This document shows positions 16,265 to 25,714 of a DNA stretch of 62,394 bases, piece by piece; the stretch's first letter is position 1, and every line of letters starts with the position of its first letter. The DNA is taken from contig JACQFL010000057.1 in the NCBI GenBank assembly GCA_016200085.1, forward strand, positions 1 through 62,394, written 5' to 3'. Under the pieces are notes generated by a model. It searched no databases, was not told where the DNA came from, and saw only the letters and a program-made list of their open reading frames with translations. The position numbers and the translations under genes are program-made. This stretch comes from Candidatus Rokuibacteriota bacterium (GTDB lineage: Bacteria > Methylomirabilota > Methylomirabilia > Rokubacteriales > CSP1-6).

Positions 16265-17163
16265 AGTGCCGCAAGTGCGGCGGCGCCGCGGTGCTCGAGC
16301 TGCGCCGGCACAACGCCGCCTTCTGCGAGCCCGACTTCCTGGAGTTCTTCCGCAACCAGGTGCGCGAGGCGATCCGGAAGTACCGGATGCTGGCGCCGGG
16401 CGAGCGCGTGCTCGTGGCCGTGTCGGGCGGCAAGGACTCGCTGGCGCTCTGGGACGTCCTCATCGACGAGGGCTACCAGACCACCGGGCTCTACCTCGAC
16501 CTGGGGATCTTCGACTACTCGGTGGAGTCGAAGGCGCGCTGCGAGGCCTTCGCGGCGCGGCGGGCGGCGCCGCTCATCGTCTCCCGGGTCGCCGACGCGA
16601 TCGGCGCGCCGGTCCCCGTCATCAAGAACGTCACGCGCCGGCCCCCCTGCTCGGGCTGCGGGCTCTCGAAGCGCTACCTCATGAACCGGGCGGCGCTCGA
16701 GCACGGGTTCCCCGTCGTGGCCACGGGCCACAACCTCGACGACGAGGCGGCCACGCTCTTCGGCTCGGTGATGCACTGGCAGACCGACGCGCTGCCGCGC
16801 CAGTCCCCCGCGCTCGCCTCGACGCACCCCAAGCTCGTCCGGCGCGTGAAGCCCCTCTACCGGCTCTCCGAGCGCGAGACGGCGGCCTTCGCGTTCCTGC
16901 GGCGCATCGACTACATCGTCGAGGAATGCCCGTTCGCGAAGGGCGCGACGTCCATCCAGCACAAGCAGATCCTCGACCGGATGGAGGACGCCTCGCCCGG
17001 CGCCAAGCACAACTTCCTCTTTGGCTTCCTCGAGAAGGCCCAGCCGGCCTTCGCGCGCGCGGAGCCCGTCGCGCTGAACGAGTGCGCGCGGTGCGGGCAG
17101 GTGACGACGGGCACCCTCTGCGCCTTCTGCAAGCTCGCCGACCAGGTCAAGCGGGCGACCTGA
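16261..17163 (+). CDS. ttuA: TtuA-like tRNA 2-thiouridine synthetase (TtcA/Ncs6 family)
   Basis: 300 residues from a GTG. An N-terminal zinc ribbon (Cys3, Cys6, then Cys22 with nearby His), a PP-loop ATP pyrophosphatase motif SGGKDS at 55-60, Cys130/Cys133 and Cys223 at the positions that hold the catalytic [4Fe-4S] cluster in Thermus TtuA, and a C-terminal zinc ribbon (Cys275, 278, 287, 290). TtuA adenylates U54 in the T-loop of tRNA and takes sulfur from TtuB, giving 5-methyl-2-thiouridine. The preceding ubiquitin-like gene makes the TtuA call better than TtcA, which works without a carrier. Confidence 0.85.
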   Translation: MKCRKCGGAAVLELRRHNAAFCEPDFLEFFRNQVREAIRKYRMLAPGERVLVAVSGGKDSLALWDVLIDEGYQTTGLYLDLGIFDYSVESKARCEAFAARRAAPLIVSRVADAIGAPVPVIKNVTRRPPCSGCGLSKRYLMNRAALEHGFPVVATGHNLDDEAATLFGSVMHWQTDALPRQSPALASTHPKLVRRVKPLYRLSERETAAFAFLRRIDYIVEECPFAKGATSIQHKQILDRMEDASPGAKHNFLFGFLEKAQPAFARAEPVALNECARCGQVTTGTLCAFCKLADQVKRAT

Positions 17164-18050
17164 GCGCGCCGGCCTCGCGCCTGCTCGCCGGCCTCGAGCT
17201 CGGCGGGGCGATGGCCCTGGTGGGATCGTCGATCGTCGTCGGCAAGACGCTCGTCGAGCGCTGCCCCGTGTTCCTGCTCGGCACGCTGCGCTTCGCGGTG
17301 GCCTCGCTCGTGCTCGTGCCCGTCGTCGTCGTCGCGCGCCGCGGCGGCCCCGCGCCGCGCGTGCGAGATCTGGCCGTGCTCGCCCTGCAGGCCTTCGCCG
17401 GGATCTTCGCCTTCAACGCGCTGCTGCTCTCCGGCCTGCGTTACACCTCGGCTGCGGAGGCGGGGATCGTGACGAGCACGACGCCCGCGCTGGGGGCGCT
17501 GCTCTCGGTCGTGCTCCTGCGCGAGCGCCCCACCCTGGCCAAGGCGGCGGCCCTGGGCCTCGCCGTGCTCGGGATCGCCGCCGTGAGCGTCGGGCCCCAC
17601 GACGCCGCCCGCGGCGCGCAGCCGGTGCTCGGCAACCTGCTCGTCTTCGGCGCCGTCGTCGGCGAGGCCCTCTACCTCGTCTGCGGCAAGGTGGTGTCGG
17701 CGCGGCTGACGCCGCTCGCGGTCGCCACCGGCAACAGCGCGCTGGGCCTGGCCATGTTCCTGCCCTTCGGTCTCGCCGAGGCGCGCGGCTACGACTTCGC
17801 GGCGCTGGGCCCCGGCGGCTGGACGGCCCTCGCGTACTACGGCGTGGTGGTGAGCGCCCTCGCCGTCCCCCTCTGGGCGCGCGGCATCGCCCGCGTCCCC
17901 GCCAGCACCGCGGCGGTCTTCACCAGCGTGATGCCCGTGAGCGCGGTGGGGCTCTCGTACGTCGCGCTCGGCGAGCCTGTCCTCTGGTCCCACCTGGCCG
18001 GGGGCGCGTGCGTCGTCGCCGCCATCGTGGTGTCCGCGCGCGCCGGGTAG
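17160..18050 (+). CDS. EamA/DMT-family membrane transporter
   Basis: About 296 residues with some ten hydrophobic helices in two EamA repeats. The first includes GSSIVVGKTLVERCPVFLLG and LRYTSAAEAGIVTSTTPALG; the second includes IARVPASTAAVFTSVMPVSA. It probably exports a small metabolite or amino acid; the substrate is unknown. The start is odd. The only ATG near the beginning (17211) would remove half of helix one, and no GTG or TTG lies between it and the TtuA stop. A CTG at 17160 overlapping the TtuA stop (CTGA) keeps the whole first helix, so I give that. Confidence 0.8.
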   Translation: MSAPASRLLAGLELGGAMALVGSSIVVGKTLVERCPVFLLGTLRFAVASLVLVPVVVVARRGGPAPRVRDLAVLALQAFAGIFAFNALLLSGLRYTSAAEAGIVTSTTPALGALLSVVLLRERPTLAKAAALGLAVLGIAAVSVGPHDAARGAQPVLGNLLVFGAVVGEALYLVCGKVVSARLTPLAVATGNSALGLAMFLPFGLAEARGYDFAALGPGGWTALAYYGVVVSALAVPLWARGIARVPASTAAVFTSVMPVSAVGLSYVALGEPVLWSHLAGGACVVAAIVVSARAG

Positions 18051-18055
18051 GGCGC

Positions 18056-18352
18056 ATGGATGCGCTCGTGCTCGCGGCGCTGGCCTTCGCGCGGCTCGCT
18101 TCGCCCGAGGCGGGCCTCGTCCGCCGCTGGCTCGACGGCTGGGGCGGTGCGGGGCTCGTGGTCGCGGGCCTGACCCGCCAGGGGTTCGGGGTGACCGTCA
18201 CGCGCTACGACGATCTCGGCTGGCGGGCGACCTTCTACGCGGCGGGCCGGCCGCATCGCGCGCGCTGGGCCGTCGCCTCCGCCTTCGCGGCGACCGGTCC
18301 GACGGCCGTCCGCGACGCGGCCTGGGGCGTGGCGCGGACGCTGCTCCGCTGA
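18056..18352 (+). CDS. small hypothetical protein, 98 aa
   Basis: 98 residues from an ATG five bases after the transporter stop, with normal GC-rich codon use. The first third is Ala/Leu-rich and helical, and the middle has GFGVTVTRYDDLGWRATFY, a likely beta segment. No family is recognised. No signal peptide or clear membrane span is visible. The close spacing suggests co-transcription with the transporter. Confidence 0.5.
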   Translation: MDALVLAALAFARLASPEAGLVRRWLDGWGGAGLVVAGLTRQGFGVTVTRYDDLGWRATFYAAGRPHRARWAVASAFAATGPTAVRDAAWGVARTLLR

Positions 18353-18429
18353 TCGCGCTCGACGGCACCGTGGCGTGGGAGCGGGTAGAATGACCACCGC
18401 CCGGCGTCGGGTCGTGGGGAGGTGAGGTC

Positions 18430-18513
18430 GTGGCCGGTTTTCGCTGTGCGAAGTGCGGGAAGGTGGCGATGGCCCAGAAGATGTGCTGCGGGCGCCCGAT
18501 GAAGAAGGCCTGA
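18430..18513 (+). CDS. 27-residue desulforedoxin-like Cys4 peptide
   Basis: GTG at 18430 preceded by GGGGAGGTGAGGTC, ending at a TGA at 18511-18513. The peptide contains CAKCGK, then CCGRPM: a Cys-x2-Cys and a Cys-Cys pair with the CCGxPM signature of desulforedoxin and of the desulfoferrodoxin N-terminal domain. In desulforedoxin about 15 residues separate the two pairs; here only eight do, so the loop is shortened. It probably binds one Zn or Fe, perhaps as a dimer. It lies just beyond the tail of the convergent acyl-CoA synthetase gene. Confidence 0.6.
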   Translation: MAGFRCAKCGKVAMAQKMCCGRPMKKA

Positions 18514-18514
18514 G

Positions 18515-20137
<1,623 letters not shown>

Positions 20138-20140
20138 GGC

Positions 20141-21118
20141 CTACAGCGGCCTCCGGAGCACGCGCGCCAGCTCGCCGACGACGCCGCGGCGGAAGGTCAG
20201 CACGCAGACCACGAAGATCACGCCCTGCACGACGGTCACCCAGGCCCCGAGCTGGGCCAGGTAGTTCTCCAGCGCGATCACGATGAAGGCGCCCACCACC
20301 GGGCCGAAGACCGTGCCCAGCCCGCCGAGCAGCGTCATGAGCACCACCTCGCCCGACATGCTCCAGTGCACGTCGGTCAGCGACGCGAGCTGGAAGACGA
20401 GCGCCTTGGTCGCGCCCGCGAGCCCCGCGAGCCCGGCCGAGAGCACGAAGGCGATGAGCTTGTAGTGATCGGTGGCGTAGCCGAGCGAGACGGCCCGCGG
20501 CTCGTTCTCGCGGATCGACTTCAGCACCTGGCCGAACGGGGAATGGATCGTGCGGTAGACGAGCAGGAAGCCCGCGAGGAAGATGGCGAGCACCACGCCG
20601 TACATCACGCCCTGGTGGCCGAGGTCCAGGACCCCGAGCATCACCGCGCGCGGCACCGCCTGGATGCCGTCCTCGCCGTGGGTGAAGGGCGCCTGCAGGC
20701 AGAAGAAGTAGATCATCTGGGCCAGCGCCAGCGTGGTCATGGCGAAGTAGATGCCCAGCCGGCGGATGGCCACGGCGCCGACGATGAGCCCGAGGAACGC
20801 CGCCGCGAGCGTGCCGGCGAGGATGGCGGCCTCGGGACGGACCCCCCACTCCTTGGCGGCGTGGGCGGAGACGTAGCCCGCCGAGCCGAGGAACATCGCG
20901 TGCCCGAACGACAGGAGCCCGGCGTAGCCGATGAGCAGGTTGAAGGCGCACGCGAAGAGCCCGAAGCAGAGCGCCTTCATGAGGAACAGCGGGTAGACGA
21001 AGAACGGCGCGATGACGAAGAACGCCACCATGGCCAGGAACGCGACGGCCTGGTGGCGGACCCCAGGCGCCGTCACGTCGAGGGGGGCGGTGGCCGCGTG
21101 GTCCCGGACCGTGCTCAC
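20141..21118 (-). CDS. livM: branched-chain/aromatic acid ABC transporter permease LivM-like
   Basis: 325 residues, polytopic inner-membrane protein of the BPD_transp_2 family. Typical features are ALCFGLFACAFNLLIGYAGL with SFGHAMFLGSAGY, the LIVGAVAIRRLGIYFAMTTL loop, and the C-terminal TLLGGLGTVFGPVVGAFI coupling segment. A hydrophilic N-terminal leader of about 25 residues precedes the first helix. It pairs with LivH in the membrane. The whole operon looks like the Hia/Liv subgroup often used for aromatic acids and dicarboxylates rather than leucine. Confidence 0.9.
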   Translation of the reverse strand: MSTVRDHAATAPLDVTAPGVRHQAVAFLAMVAFFVIAPFFVYPLFLMKALCFGLFACAFNLLIGYAGLLSFGHAMFLGSAGYVSAHAAKEWGVRPEAAILAGTLAAAFLGLIVGAVAIRRLGIYFAMTTLALAQMIYFFCLQAPFTHGEDGIQAVPRAVMLGVLDLGHQGVMYGVVLAIFLAGFLLVYRTIHSPFGQVLKSIRENEPRAVSLGYATDHYKLIAFVLSAGLAGLAGATKALVFQLASLTDVHWSMSGEVVLMTLLGGLGTVFGPVVGAFIVIALENYLAQLGAWVTVVQGVIFVVCVLTFRRGVVGELARVLRRPL

Positions 21119-21134
21119 GCGATCCCGTCCCCGG

Positions 21135-22019
21135 TCACGGGGCCCGTCCGAAGAGGCCCGCCGGCCTGACGAGCAGCACGAGGGCCATGACGACGAAGAT
21201 CACCGTGTTCGACGCCTCGGGATAGAAGACCTTGGTCAGCCCCTCCACGATGCCGAGCAGGAACCCGGTCACGATGGAGCCCATGATCGAGCCCATGCCG
21301 CCGATGACGACGACGGCGAAGACGACGATGATGAGGTCGGCGCCCATCAGCGGGTTGACCTGGTAGATCGGTGCCGCCAGCACGCCCGCGAGGGCCGCCA
21401 GCGCGACCCCGAAGCCGTACGTCAGGGTGATCATGCGCGGCACGTTGACGCCGAAGGCCTGCACGAGCGCCGGGTTCTCGGTGGCCGCCCGGAGATAGGA
21501 GCCGAGCTTGGTGCGCTCGATGACGTACCAGGTGCCGAGACAGACGGCGAGCGAGAACACGATCACCCAGCCCCGGTAGTTGGGCAGGAACATGAAGCCG
21601 AGGTTGTGCCCGCCGGCGAGCTGCGAGGGGATCGCGTAGGGCAGGCCCGACGAGCCGAACCGGTTGCGGAACAGCCCCTGGATGATCAGCGCGAGCCCGA
21701 ACGTCAGCAACAACCCGTAGAGATGGTCGAGGCCGTACAGGCGCTTGAGCAGGAGGCGCTCCAGCGCCACGCCGAACAGCCCGATCACGATCGGCGCCAC
21801 GAGGAGCGCCGGCCAGTAGCCGAGGCCGAGGTACTGCAACAGGTACCACGCCACGAAGGCGCCCATCATGTACTGCGCCCCGTGGGTGAAGTTGATGATG
21901 TTGAGCAGGCCGAAGATGACGGCCAGCCCCAGGCTGAGCAGCGCGTAGAACGAGCCGTTGATCAGCCCGAGGAGGAGCTGGCCGAACAGCGCCTGAGCGG
22001 GGACGCCGAAGACGGACGT
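21135..22019 (-). CDS. livH: ABC transporter permease LivH-like, apparent ACG start
   Basis: 294 residues if translation begins at ACG (22019-22017). The reading then gives SVFGVPAQALFGQLLLGLI and the standard first helix GSFYALLSLGLAVIFGLLN. There is no ATG, GTG or TTG in frame between the preceding in-frame stop and the ATG pair at 21875-21869, which would delete the first helix and the conserved FTHGAQYM. A GTAGGAG site sits seven bases before the ACG. The C-terminal part has ADLIIVVFAVVVIGGMGSIMGS, the permease coupling motif. Either ACG is a true rare start, or a T-to-C change (natural or assembly) hit an ATG. Confidence 0.85.
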   Translation of the reverse strand, partial: TSVFGVPAQALFGQLLLGLINGSFYALLSLGLAVIFGLLNIINFTHGAQYMMGAFVAWYLLQYLGLGYWPALLVAPIVIGLFGVALERLLLKRLYGLDHLYGLLLTFGLALIIQGLFRNRFGSSGLPYAIPSQLAGGHNLGFMFLPNYRGWVIVFSLAVCLGTWYVIERTKLGSYLRAATENPALVQAFGVNVPRMITLTYGFGVALAALAGVLAAPIYQVNPLMGADLIIVVFAVVVIGGMGSIMGSIVTGFLLGIVEGLTKVFYPEASNTVIFVVMALVLLVRPAGLFGRAP

Positions 22020-22029
22020 GGCGCGGCTC

Positions 22030-23244
22030 CTACTTCTTCACGAGCTCGCAGCCCCCCTCGCTCAGGGGGCGGAACGCCTGCTCGGCCGGGATCGTCGCGC
22101 GGACCTTGTAGTAGTCCCAGGGATACCTGGACTCCGCCGGCTTCTTGACCTCGAAGAGGTAGGCGGGATGGACCTTGCGGCCGTCGGCGCGGATCACGCC
22201 CTTGCCGAAGAGCGGATCGTCCGTCGGCATCTCCTTCATCCTGGCGATGACCCGCGTCCCGTCCTGTGCGCCTTTGAGCGCCTGGACGGCCTTGAGGTAG
22301 TGCGTGACGCCCGCGTAGACGCCGGCGTGGATCATGGTCGGGTGGATGCCTCGATCGCGCTCCGCGAAGCGCTTGGCGAAGGCGCGCGTGTTGTCGTTGA
22401 GATCCCAGTAGAACGTCTCCGTGAAGATCAGGCCCTGGGCCTTGTCCAGACCGAGCGCGTGCACGTCGGTGATGAACACGAGCAGCCCCGCGAAGTTCTG
22501 GCCGCCCTTGACGATGCCGAACTCGGCGCCCTGCTTGATGGCGTTGATGGTGTCGCCGCCGGCGTTCGCGAGGCCGACGATCCTGGCCTTGGAGGCCTGG
22601 GCCTGGAGCAGGAACGACGAGAAGTCCTGCGTGTTGAGCGGATGGCGCACCTTGCCGAGCACCTTGCCGCCGCTCTTGAGCACCACGGCCTCGGTGTCCC
22701 GCTCGAGCGCGTGACCGAACGCGTAGTCGGCGGTGATGAAGAACCAGCTGTCGCCGCCCGTTTTCACGATCGCGTTCCCGGTGCTGTTGGCCAGGGCCCA
22801 GGTGTCGTACGTCCAGTGGACCGTGTTGGGCGAGCAGGCCTTGCCGGTGAGATCCGACGTGGCGGCCGAGGACACGATGAACGCCTTCTTCTTGTCCCGG
22901 GTGATCTGATTCACGGCGAGGGCGACGCCGGAGTTGGGCACGTCGACGATCAGGTCGACGTTGTCGACGTCGTACCACTGGCGCGCGATCTGTGAGCCGA
23001 CGTCGGGCTTGTTCTGGTGGTCGGCGGCGAGGATCTCCACCTTCAGGCCCTTCTCGGCCGCCTTGAAGTCCTCGACCGCCATGCGGGCGGCCACCACCGA
23101 GCCGAGACCGGCGAGATCGGCGTAGAGGCTCGACTGGTCGTTCAGGACGCCGATCTTCACCCTGCAGTTCGGACAATCCTGGGCGGATGCCGGCAGGCTC
23201 GACGCGACTGCGATCAGCACAGCGACCACCCACGTCCTCCGCAT
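22030..23244 (-). CDS. periplasmic substrate-binding protein of Liv-type ABC transporter
   Basis: 404 residues from an ATG at 23244 with an excellent GGAGGAGG site. An upstream in-frame ATG at 23295 is less likely because it would bury the signal peptide. Residues 1-24 are a Sec signal peptide ending PASAQ. The rest is a Peripla_BP_6 protein (KIGVLNDQSSLYADLAGLG; LIVDVPNSGVALAVNQIT). CPNC at the mature N terminus could form a disulfide. This subgroup usually binds aromatic or hydroxy acids rather than leucine, consistent with the CoA synthetase at the end of the operon. Confidence 0.9.
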   Translation of the reverse strand: MRRTWVVAVLIAVASSLPASAQDCPNCRVKIGVLNDQSSLYADLAGLGSVVAARMAVEDFKAAEKGLKVEILAADHQNKPDVGSQIARQWYDVDNVDLIVDVPNSGVALAVNQITRDKKKAFIVSSAATSDLTGKACSPNTVHWTYDTWALANSTGNAIVKTGGDSWFFITADYAFGHALERDTEAVVLKSGGKVLGKVRHPLNTQDFSSFLLQAQASKARIVGLANAGGDTINAIKQGAEFGIVKGGQNFAGLLVFITDVHALGLDKAQGLIFTETFYWDLNDNTRAFAKRFAERDRGIHPTMIHAGVYAGVTHYLKAVQALKGAQDGTRVIARMKEMPTDDPLFGKGVIRADGRKVHPAYLFEVKKPAESRYPWDYYKVRATIPAEQAFRPLSEGGCELVKK

Positions 23245-23302
23245 GGTGCCTCCTCCTGGATCCTTCGGGACCCTTGCGCCGCGGATGTTGAGCACGACCC
23301 GA

Positions 23303-24016
23303 TCAAACGCCCAGATATGCGTGCAGCCGGTCCATGCTGGCCTCGAGCGCCTCGTTGGCGACGACGTCGACGACGCGGCCGTGCTCCATCACGTAGTGAC
23401 GGTCGGCCACGGTGGCGGCGAAGCGGAAGTTCTGCTCCACGAGGAGGATGGTGAAGCCCTCGGCCTTGAGCCGCCGGATCGTCGCGCCGATCTGCTGCAC
23501 GATCACCGGGGCCAGTCCCTCCGTCGGCTCGTCCAGCAGCAGCAGGCGCGCGCCGGTCCGGAGGATGCGGCCGATGGCGAGCATCTGCTGCTCGCCGCCG
23601 GAGAGCTTGGTGCCCTGGCTGCGCAGCCGCTCGCCCAGGTTGGGGAAGAGGTCGAAGATCGCGGAGACCCCGAGCCCGCCGGGCCGGACTTGCGGCGGCA
23701 GCAGGAGGTTCTCCTCCACGTTGAGGCTGGCGAAGATGCCGCGCTCCTCGGGACAGATCGCGATCCCGAGCCGGGCGATGCGGTTGGAGGGCCAGCCGAT
23801 CAGCTCGATGCCTTCGAGCCGTACCGAGCCGGCGCGCCGGCTCACCATGCCCATGATCGACTTGAGGGTCGTGGTCTTGCCGGCGCCGTTGCGCCCGAGC
23901 AGCGTCACCACCTCGCCCGCGTGGACGTCGAAGTCGACGCCGTGCAGGACGTGCGACTCCCCGTACCAGGTGTTCAGCCCGCGCACGGCGAGGAGCGGGA
24001 GGCCCGCGTCAGGCAT
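23303..24016 (-). CDS. livF: ABC transporter ATPase LivF-like
   Basis: 237 residues. Walker A is GRNGAGKTTT, the signature motif LSGGEQQ, Walker B LLLLDEPTEG, followed by GLAPVIVQQI and the switch His in LLVEQNF-type context. The short length and the APVIVQQI ending are typical of LivF rather than LivG. Its start overlaps the 3' end of livG by eight bases. It powers the LivHM pore from the cytoplasmic face. Confidence 0.93.
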   Translation of the reverse strand: MPDAGLPLLAVRGLNTWYGESHVLHGVDFDVHAGEVVTLLGRNGAGKTTTLKSIMGMVSRRAGSVRLEGIELIGWPSNRIARLGIAICPEERGIFASLNVEENLLLPPQVRPGGLGVSAIFDLFPNLGERLRSQGTKLSGGEQQMLAIGRILRTGARLLLLDEPTEGLAPVIVQQIGATIRRLKAEGFTILLVEQNFRFAATVADRHYVMEHGRVVDVVANEALEASMDRLHAYLGV

Positions 24017-24767
24017 GCGCGCTGCCCATGTAGGCCTGCACCACGTCGGGGTTGCGCGACACCGAGGCGTAGTCGCCCTCCGCGAGCACCTCGCCGCGCG
24101 CCAGCACGGTGATGTGATGGGAGAGGTTCTCCACCACGGCCAGGTTGTGCTCGACCATCAGCACGGTGCGGTTGGCGGCGACCTTCTTGATCAGCGCCGA
24201 GATCCGCTCCACGTCCTCGTGCGTCATGCCCGCGGTCGGCTCGTCGAGCAGCATCAGCTCGGGATCGAGGGCCAGGGTGGTGGCGATCTCGAGCGCACGC
24301 TTGCGCCCGTACGGCAGCGTCACCGCCAGCGTCCCCACGAAGTCCGCCAGGCCGACGGCGCGGATCAGCTCGACCGCCCGGTCGTTGAGGCGGTCCAGGA
24401 CCTGCTCCGAGCGCCAGAAGTCGAACGAGCGGCCGCGCGTCCGCTGCAGCGCGATGCGCACGTTCTCGAGCACGCTGAGGTGCGGGAACACCGCCGAGAT
24501 CTGGAACGAGCGCACCAGCCCCAGGCGGGCGATGTCCGCCGGGCTCGAGCCCGTGATGTCGCGGCCGTTGAACCGGATGCGCCCGCGGGTGGGCGTGAGG
24601 AAGTGGGTGAGGAGATTGAAGCAGGTGGTCTTGCCCGCGCCGTTGGGGCCGATGAGCGCGTGGATGGTGCCCCGGCGCACGCGCAGGCTCACCCCGTTGA
24701 CCGCGACGAAGCCGCGGAACTCCTTGGTCAAGTCGTCGGTCTCGAGGATGACGTCGTCGCTGGCCAT
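24009..24767 (-). CDS. livG: ABC transporter ATPase LivG-like
   Basis: 252 residues. Walker A GPNGAGKTTCFNLLTHFL, a LivG-type insertion (RGRSFDFWRSEQVLDRLNDR), Walker B LMLLDEPTAGMTHEDVERI, and a C-terminal VSRNPDVVQAYMG tail typical of branched-chain amino-acid transport ATPases. The signature region is LPYGRKRALEIA instead of LSGGQ, which is normal for LivG. It is the first Liv gene of the operon, 30 bases after a small membrane protein gene. Confidence 0.93.
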   Translation of the reverse strand: MASDDVILETDDLTKEFRGFVAVNGVSLRVRRGTIHALIGPNGAGKTTCFNLLTHFLTPTRGRIRFNGRDITGSSPADIARLGLVRSFQISAVFPHLSVLENVRIALQRTRGRSFDFWRSEQVLDRLNDRAVELIRAVGLADFVGTLAVTLPYGRKRALEIATTLALDPELMLLDEPTAGMTHEDVERISALIKKVAANRTVLMVEHNLAVVENLSHHITVLARGEVLAEGDYASVSRNPDVVQAYMGSAHA

Positions 24768-24797
24768 CGAGCTCCTGCGGAGGCCCGTCCCGGGAGA

Positions 24798-25130
24798 TCA
24801 GCTCTGCGGCTCGGCCTGGCGCTGACGGAGGTCGATCGTGGCCGTCGGGGCCGAGGTCGGCTGGCTGACCGGCCAGCAGCCGGGCTCGCGCAGCACGCCG
24901 GACTCGACGCAGGCCACGAGGACGGGCTGGCCCTCGCTGGCGCGCTCCCCCCGGGTGTTCGCGATGATCAGATAGGCGACGATGATCAGGACGATGACCG
25001 CGCCGGTGGCCAGCGCGACGATCGTCATCGGCTCGGCGTCCGTGCGCTCGGGCACGGCGAGCGTGAGAGCCAGGACGGCGATCAAGAGCGCCGCCGCCAG
25101 CCGCCGCGGTGTCGCGTGGGCGTGTGACAT
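24798..25130 (-). CDS. small membrane protein of unknown function
   Basis: About 110 residues from the Met at 25130 (MSHAHATPRR); other in-frame Met codons exist up to 25181. There are two hydrophobic segments: LAAALLIAVLALTLAV, possibly a signal anchor, and TIVALATGAVIVLIIVAYLIIA. A soluble tail follows with two Cys (LVACVESG, EPGCWPV), the second perhaps in a disulfide. No family is recognised. It precedes livG with no terminator visible, so it may be co-transcribed with the transporter. Confidence 0.6.
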   Translation of the reverse strand: MSHAHATPRRLAAALLIAVLALTLAVPERTDAEPMTIVALATGAVIVLIIVAYLIIANTRGERASEGQPVLVACVESGVLREPGCWPVSQPTSAPTATIDLRQRQAEPQS

Positions 25131-25174
25131 CCGGGGCATCATAGGACGGAGGGGCGGCCGGCGACAACCACCGA

Positions 25175-25203
25175 TTGACACCGCCGGCGGGCGTGTCTAG
25201 GCT
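25175..25203 (+). promoter_or_regulatory. candidate sigma-70 promoter before the GlcG gene
   Basis: A perfect TTGACA at 25175-25180, a 17-base spacer, then TAGGCT at 25198-25203 (three of six consensus bases). The start codon of the GlcG-like gene is about 30 bases downstream. The -35 match is strong, the -10 weak. Confidence 0.5.
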
Positions 25204-25232
25204 CGCGGCATCTTCCGGAGCCCGAGGACGCC

Positions 25233-25673
25233 ATGAGCCTGACCCTGCAACAGGCCACCACGATCGTGGAGGTGGCGCTTCGTCGAGGCCGCGAGCTCGG
25301 CTGCCAGCCGCTGACGGTGGCCGTCCTGGACGCCGGCGGTCACCTGAAAGCGCTCGCGCGCGAGGACGGCGCCGGCATCATCCGCCCCCAGATCGCCCTC
25401 GGCAAGGCCTGGGGCGCGCTCGGCATGGGGATGGGCTCGCGCGCGCTCGCCCGGCGGGTCGCCGAGCAGCCCACCCAGCACGCCTTCTTCACCGCGCTCA
25501 ACGCCATGTCCCAGGGGCGTGTCGTCCCGGCGGCGGGCGGGGTGTTGATCCGCGACGCCGGCGGCGCGGTCCTCGGCGCCGTCGGGATCTCGGGCGACGT
25601 GTCGGACAAGGACGAAGCCTGCGCGCTCGCCGGCATCGCGGCCGCCGCGCTCACCGGGGATCCGGGCGCGTGA
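25233..25673 (+). CDS. GlcG/HbpS-family haem-degrading or haem-binding protein
   Basis: 146 residues of the GlcG (DUF336) family: LTVAVLDAGGHLKALAREDG early, then IALGKAWGALGMG, PAAGGVLIRD and AVGISGDVSDKDEACA. The family includes Streptomyces HbpS, an octameric haem sensor, and glycolate- or propanediol-linked proteins of unknown role. There is no signal peptide, so it is cytoplasmic. It is followed closely by a secreted cytochrome-propeller fusion, which supports a haem-related or redox role. The N-terminal ATG at 25233 follows GGAGCCCGAGGACGCC. Confidence 0.85.
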   Translation: MSLTLQQATTIVEVALRRGRELGCQPLTVAVLDAGGHLKALAREDGAGIIRPQIALGKAWGALGMGMGSRALARRVAEQPTQHAFFTALNAMSQGRVVPAAGGVLIRDAGGAVLGAVGISGDVSDKDEACALAGIAAAALTGDPGA

Positions 25674-25714
25674 GCCCGCGCGCCCGGCCTCGCAAGCTCG
25701 ACGAGGGGGACCCC

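Noticed and set aside
25670..25714. An earlier GTG for the cytochrome-propeller protein
   Set aside because: It would place an Arg-rich leader before the signal peptide; the GTG at 25715 has the ribosome binding site and leads directly into the signal.
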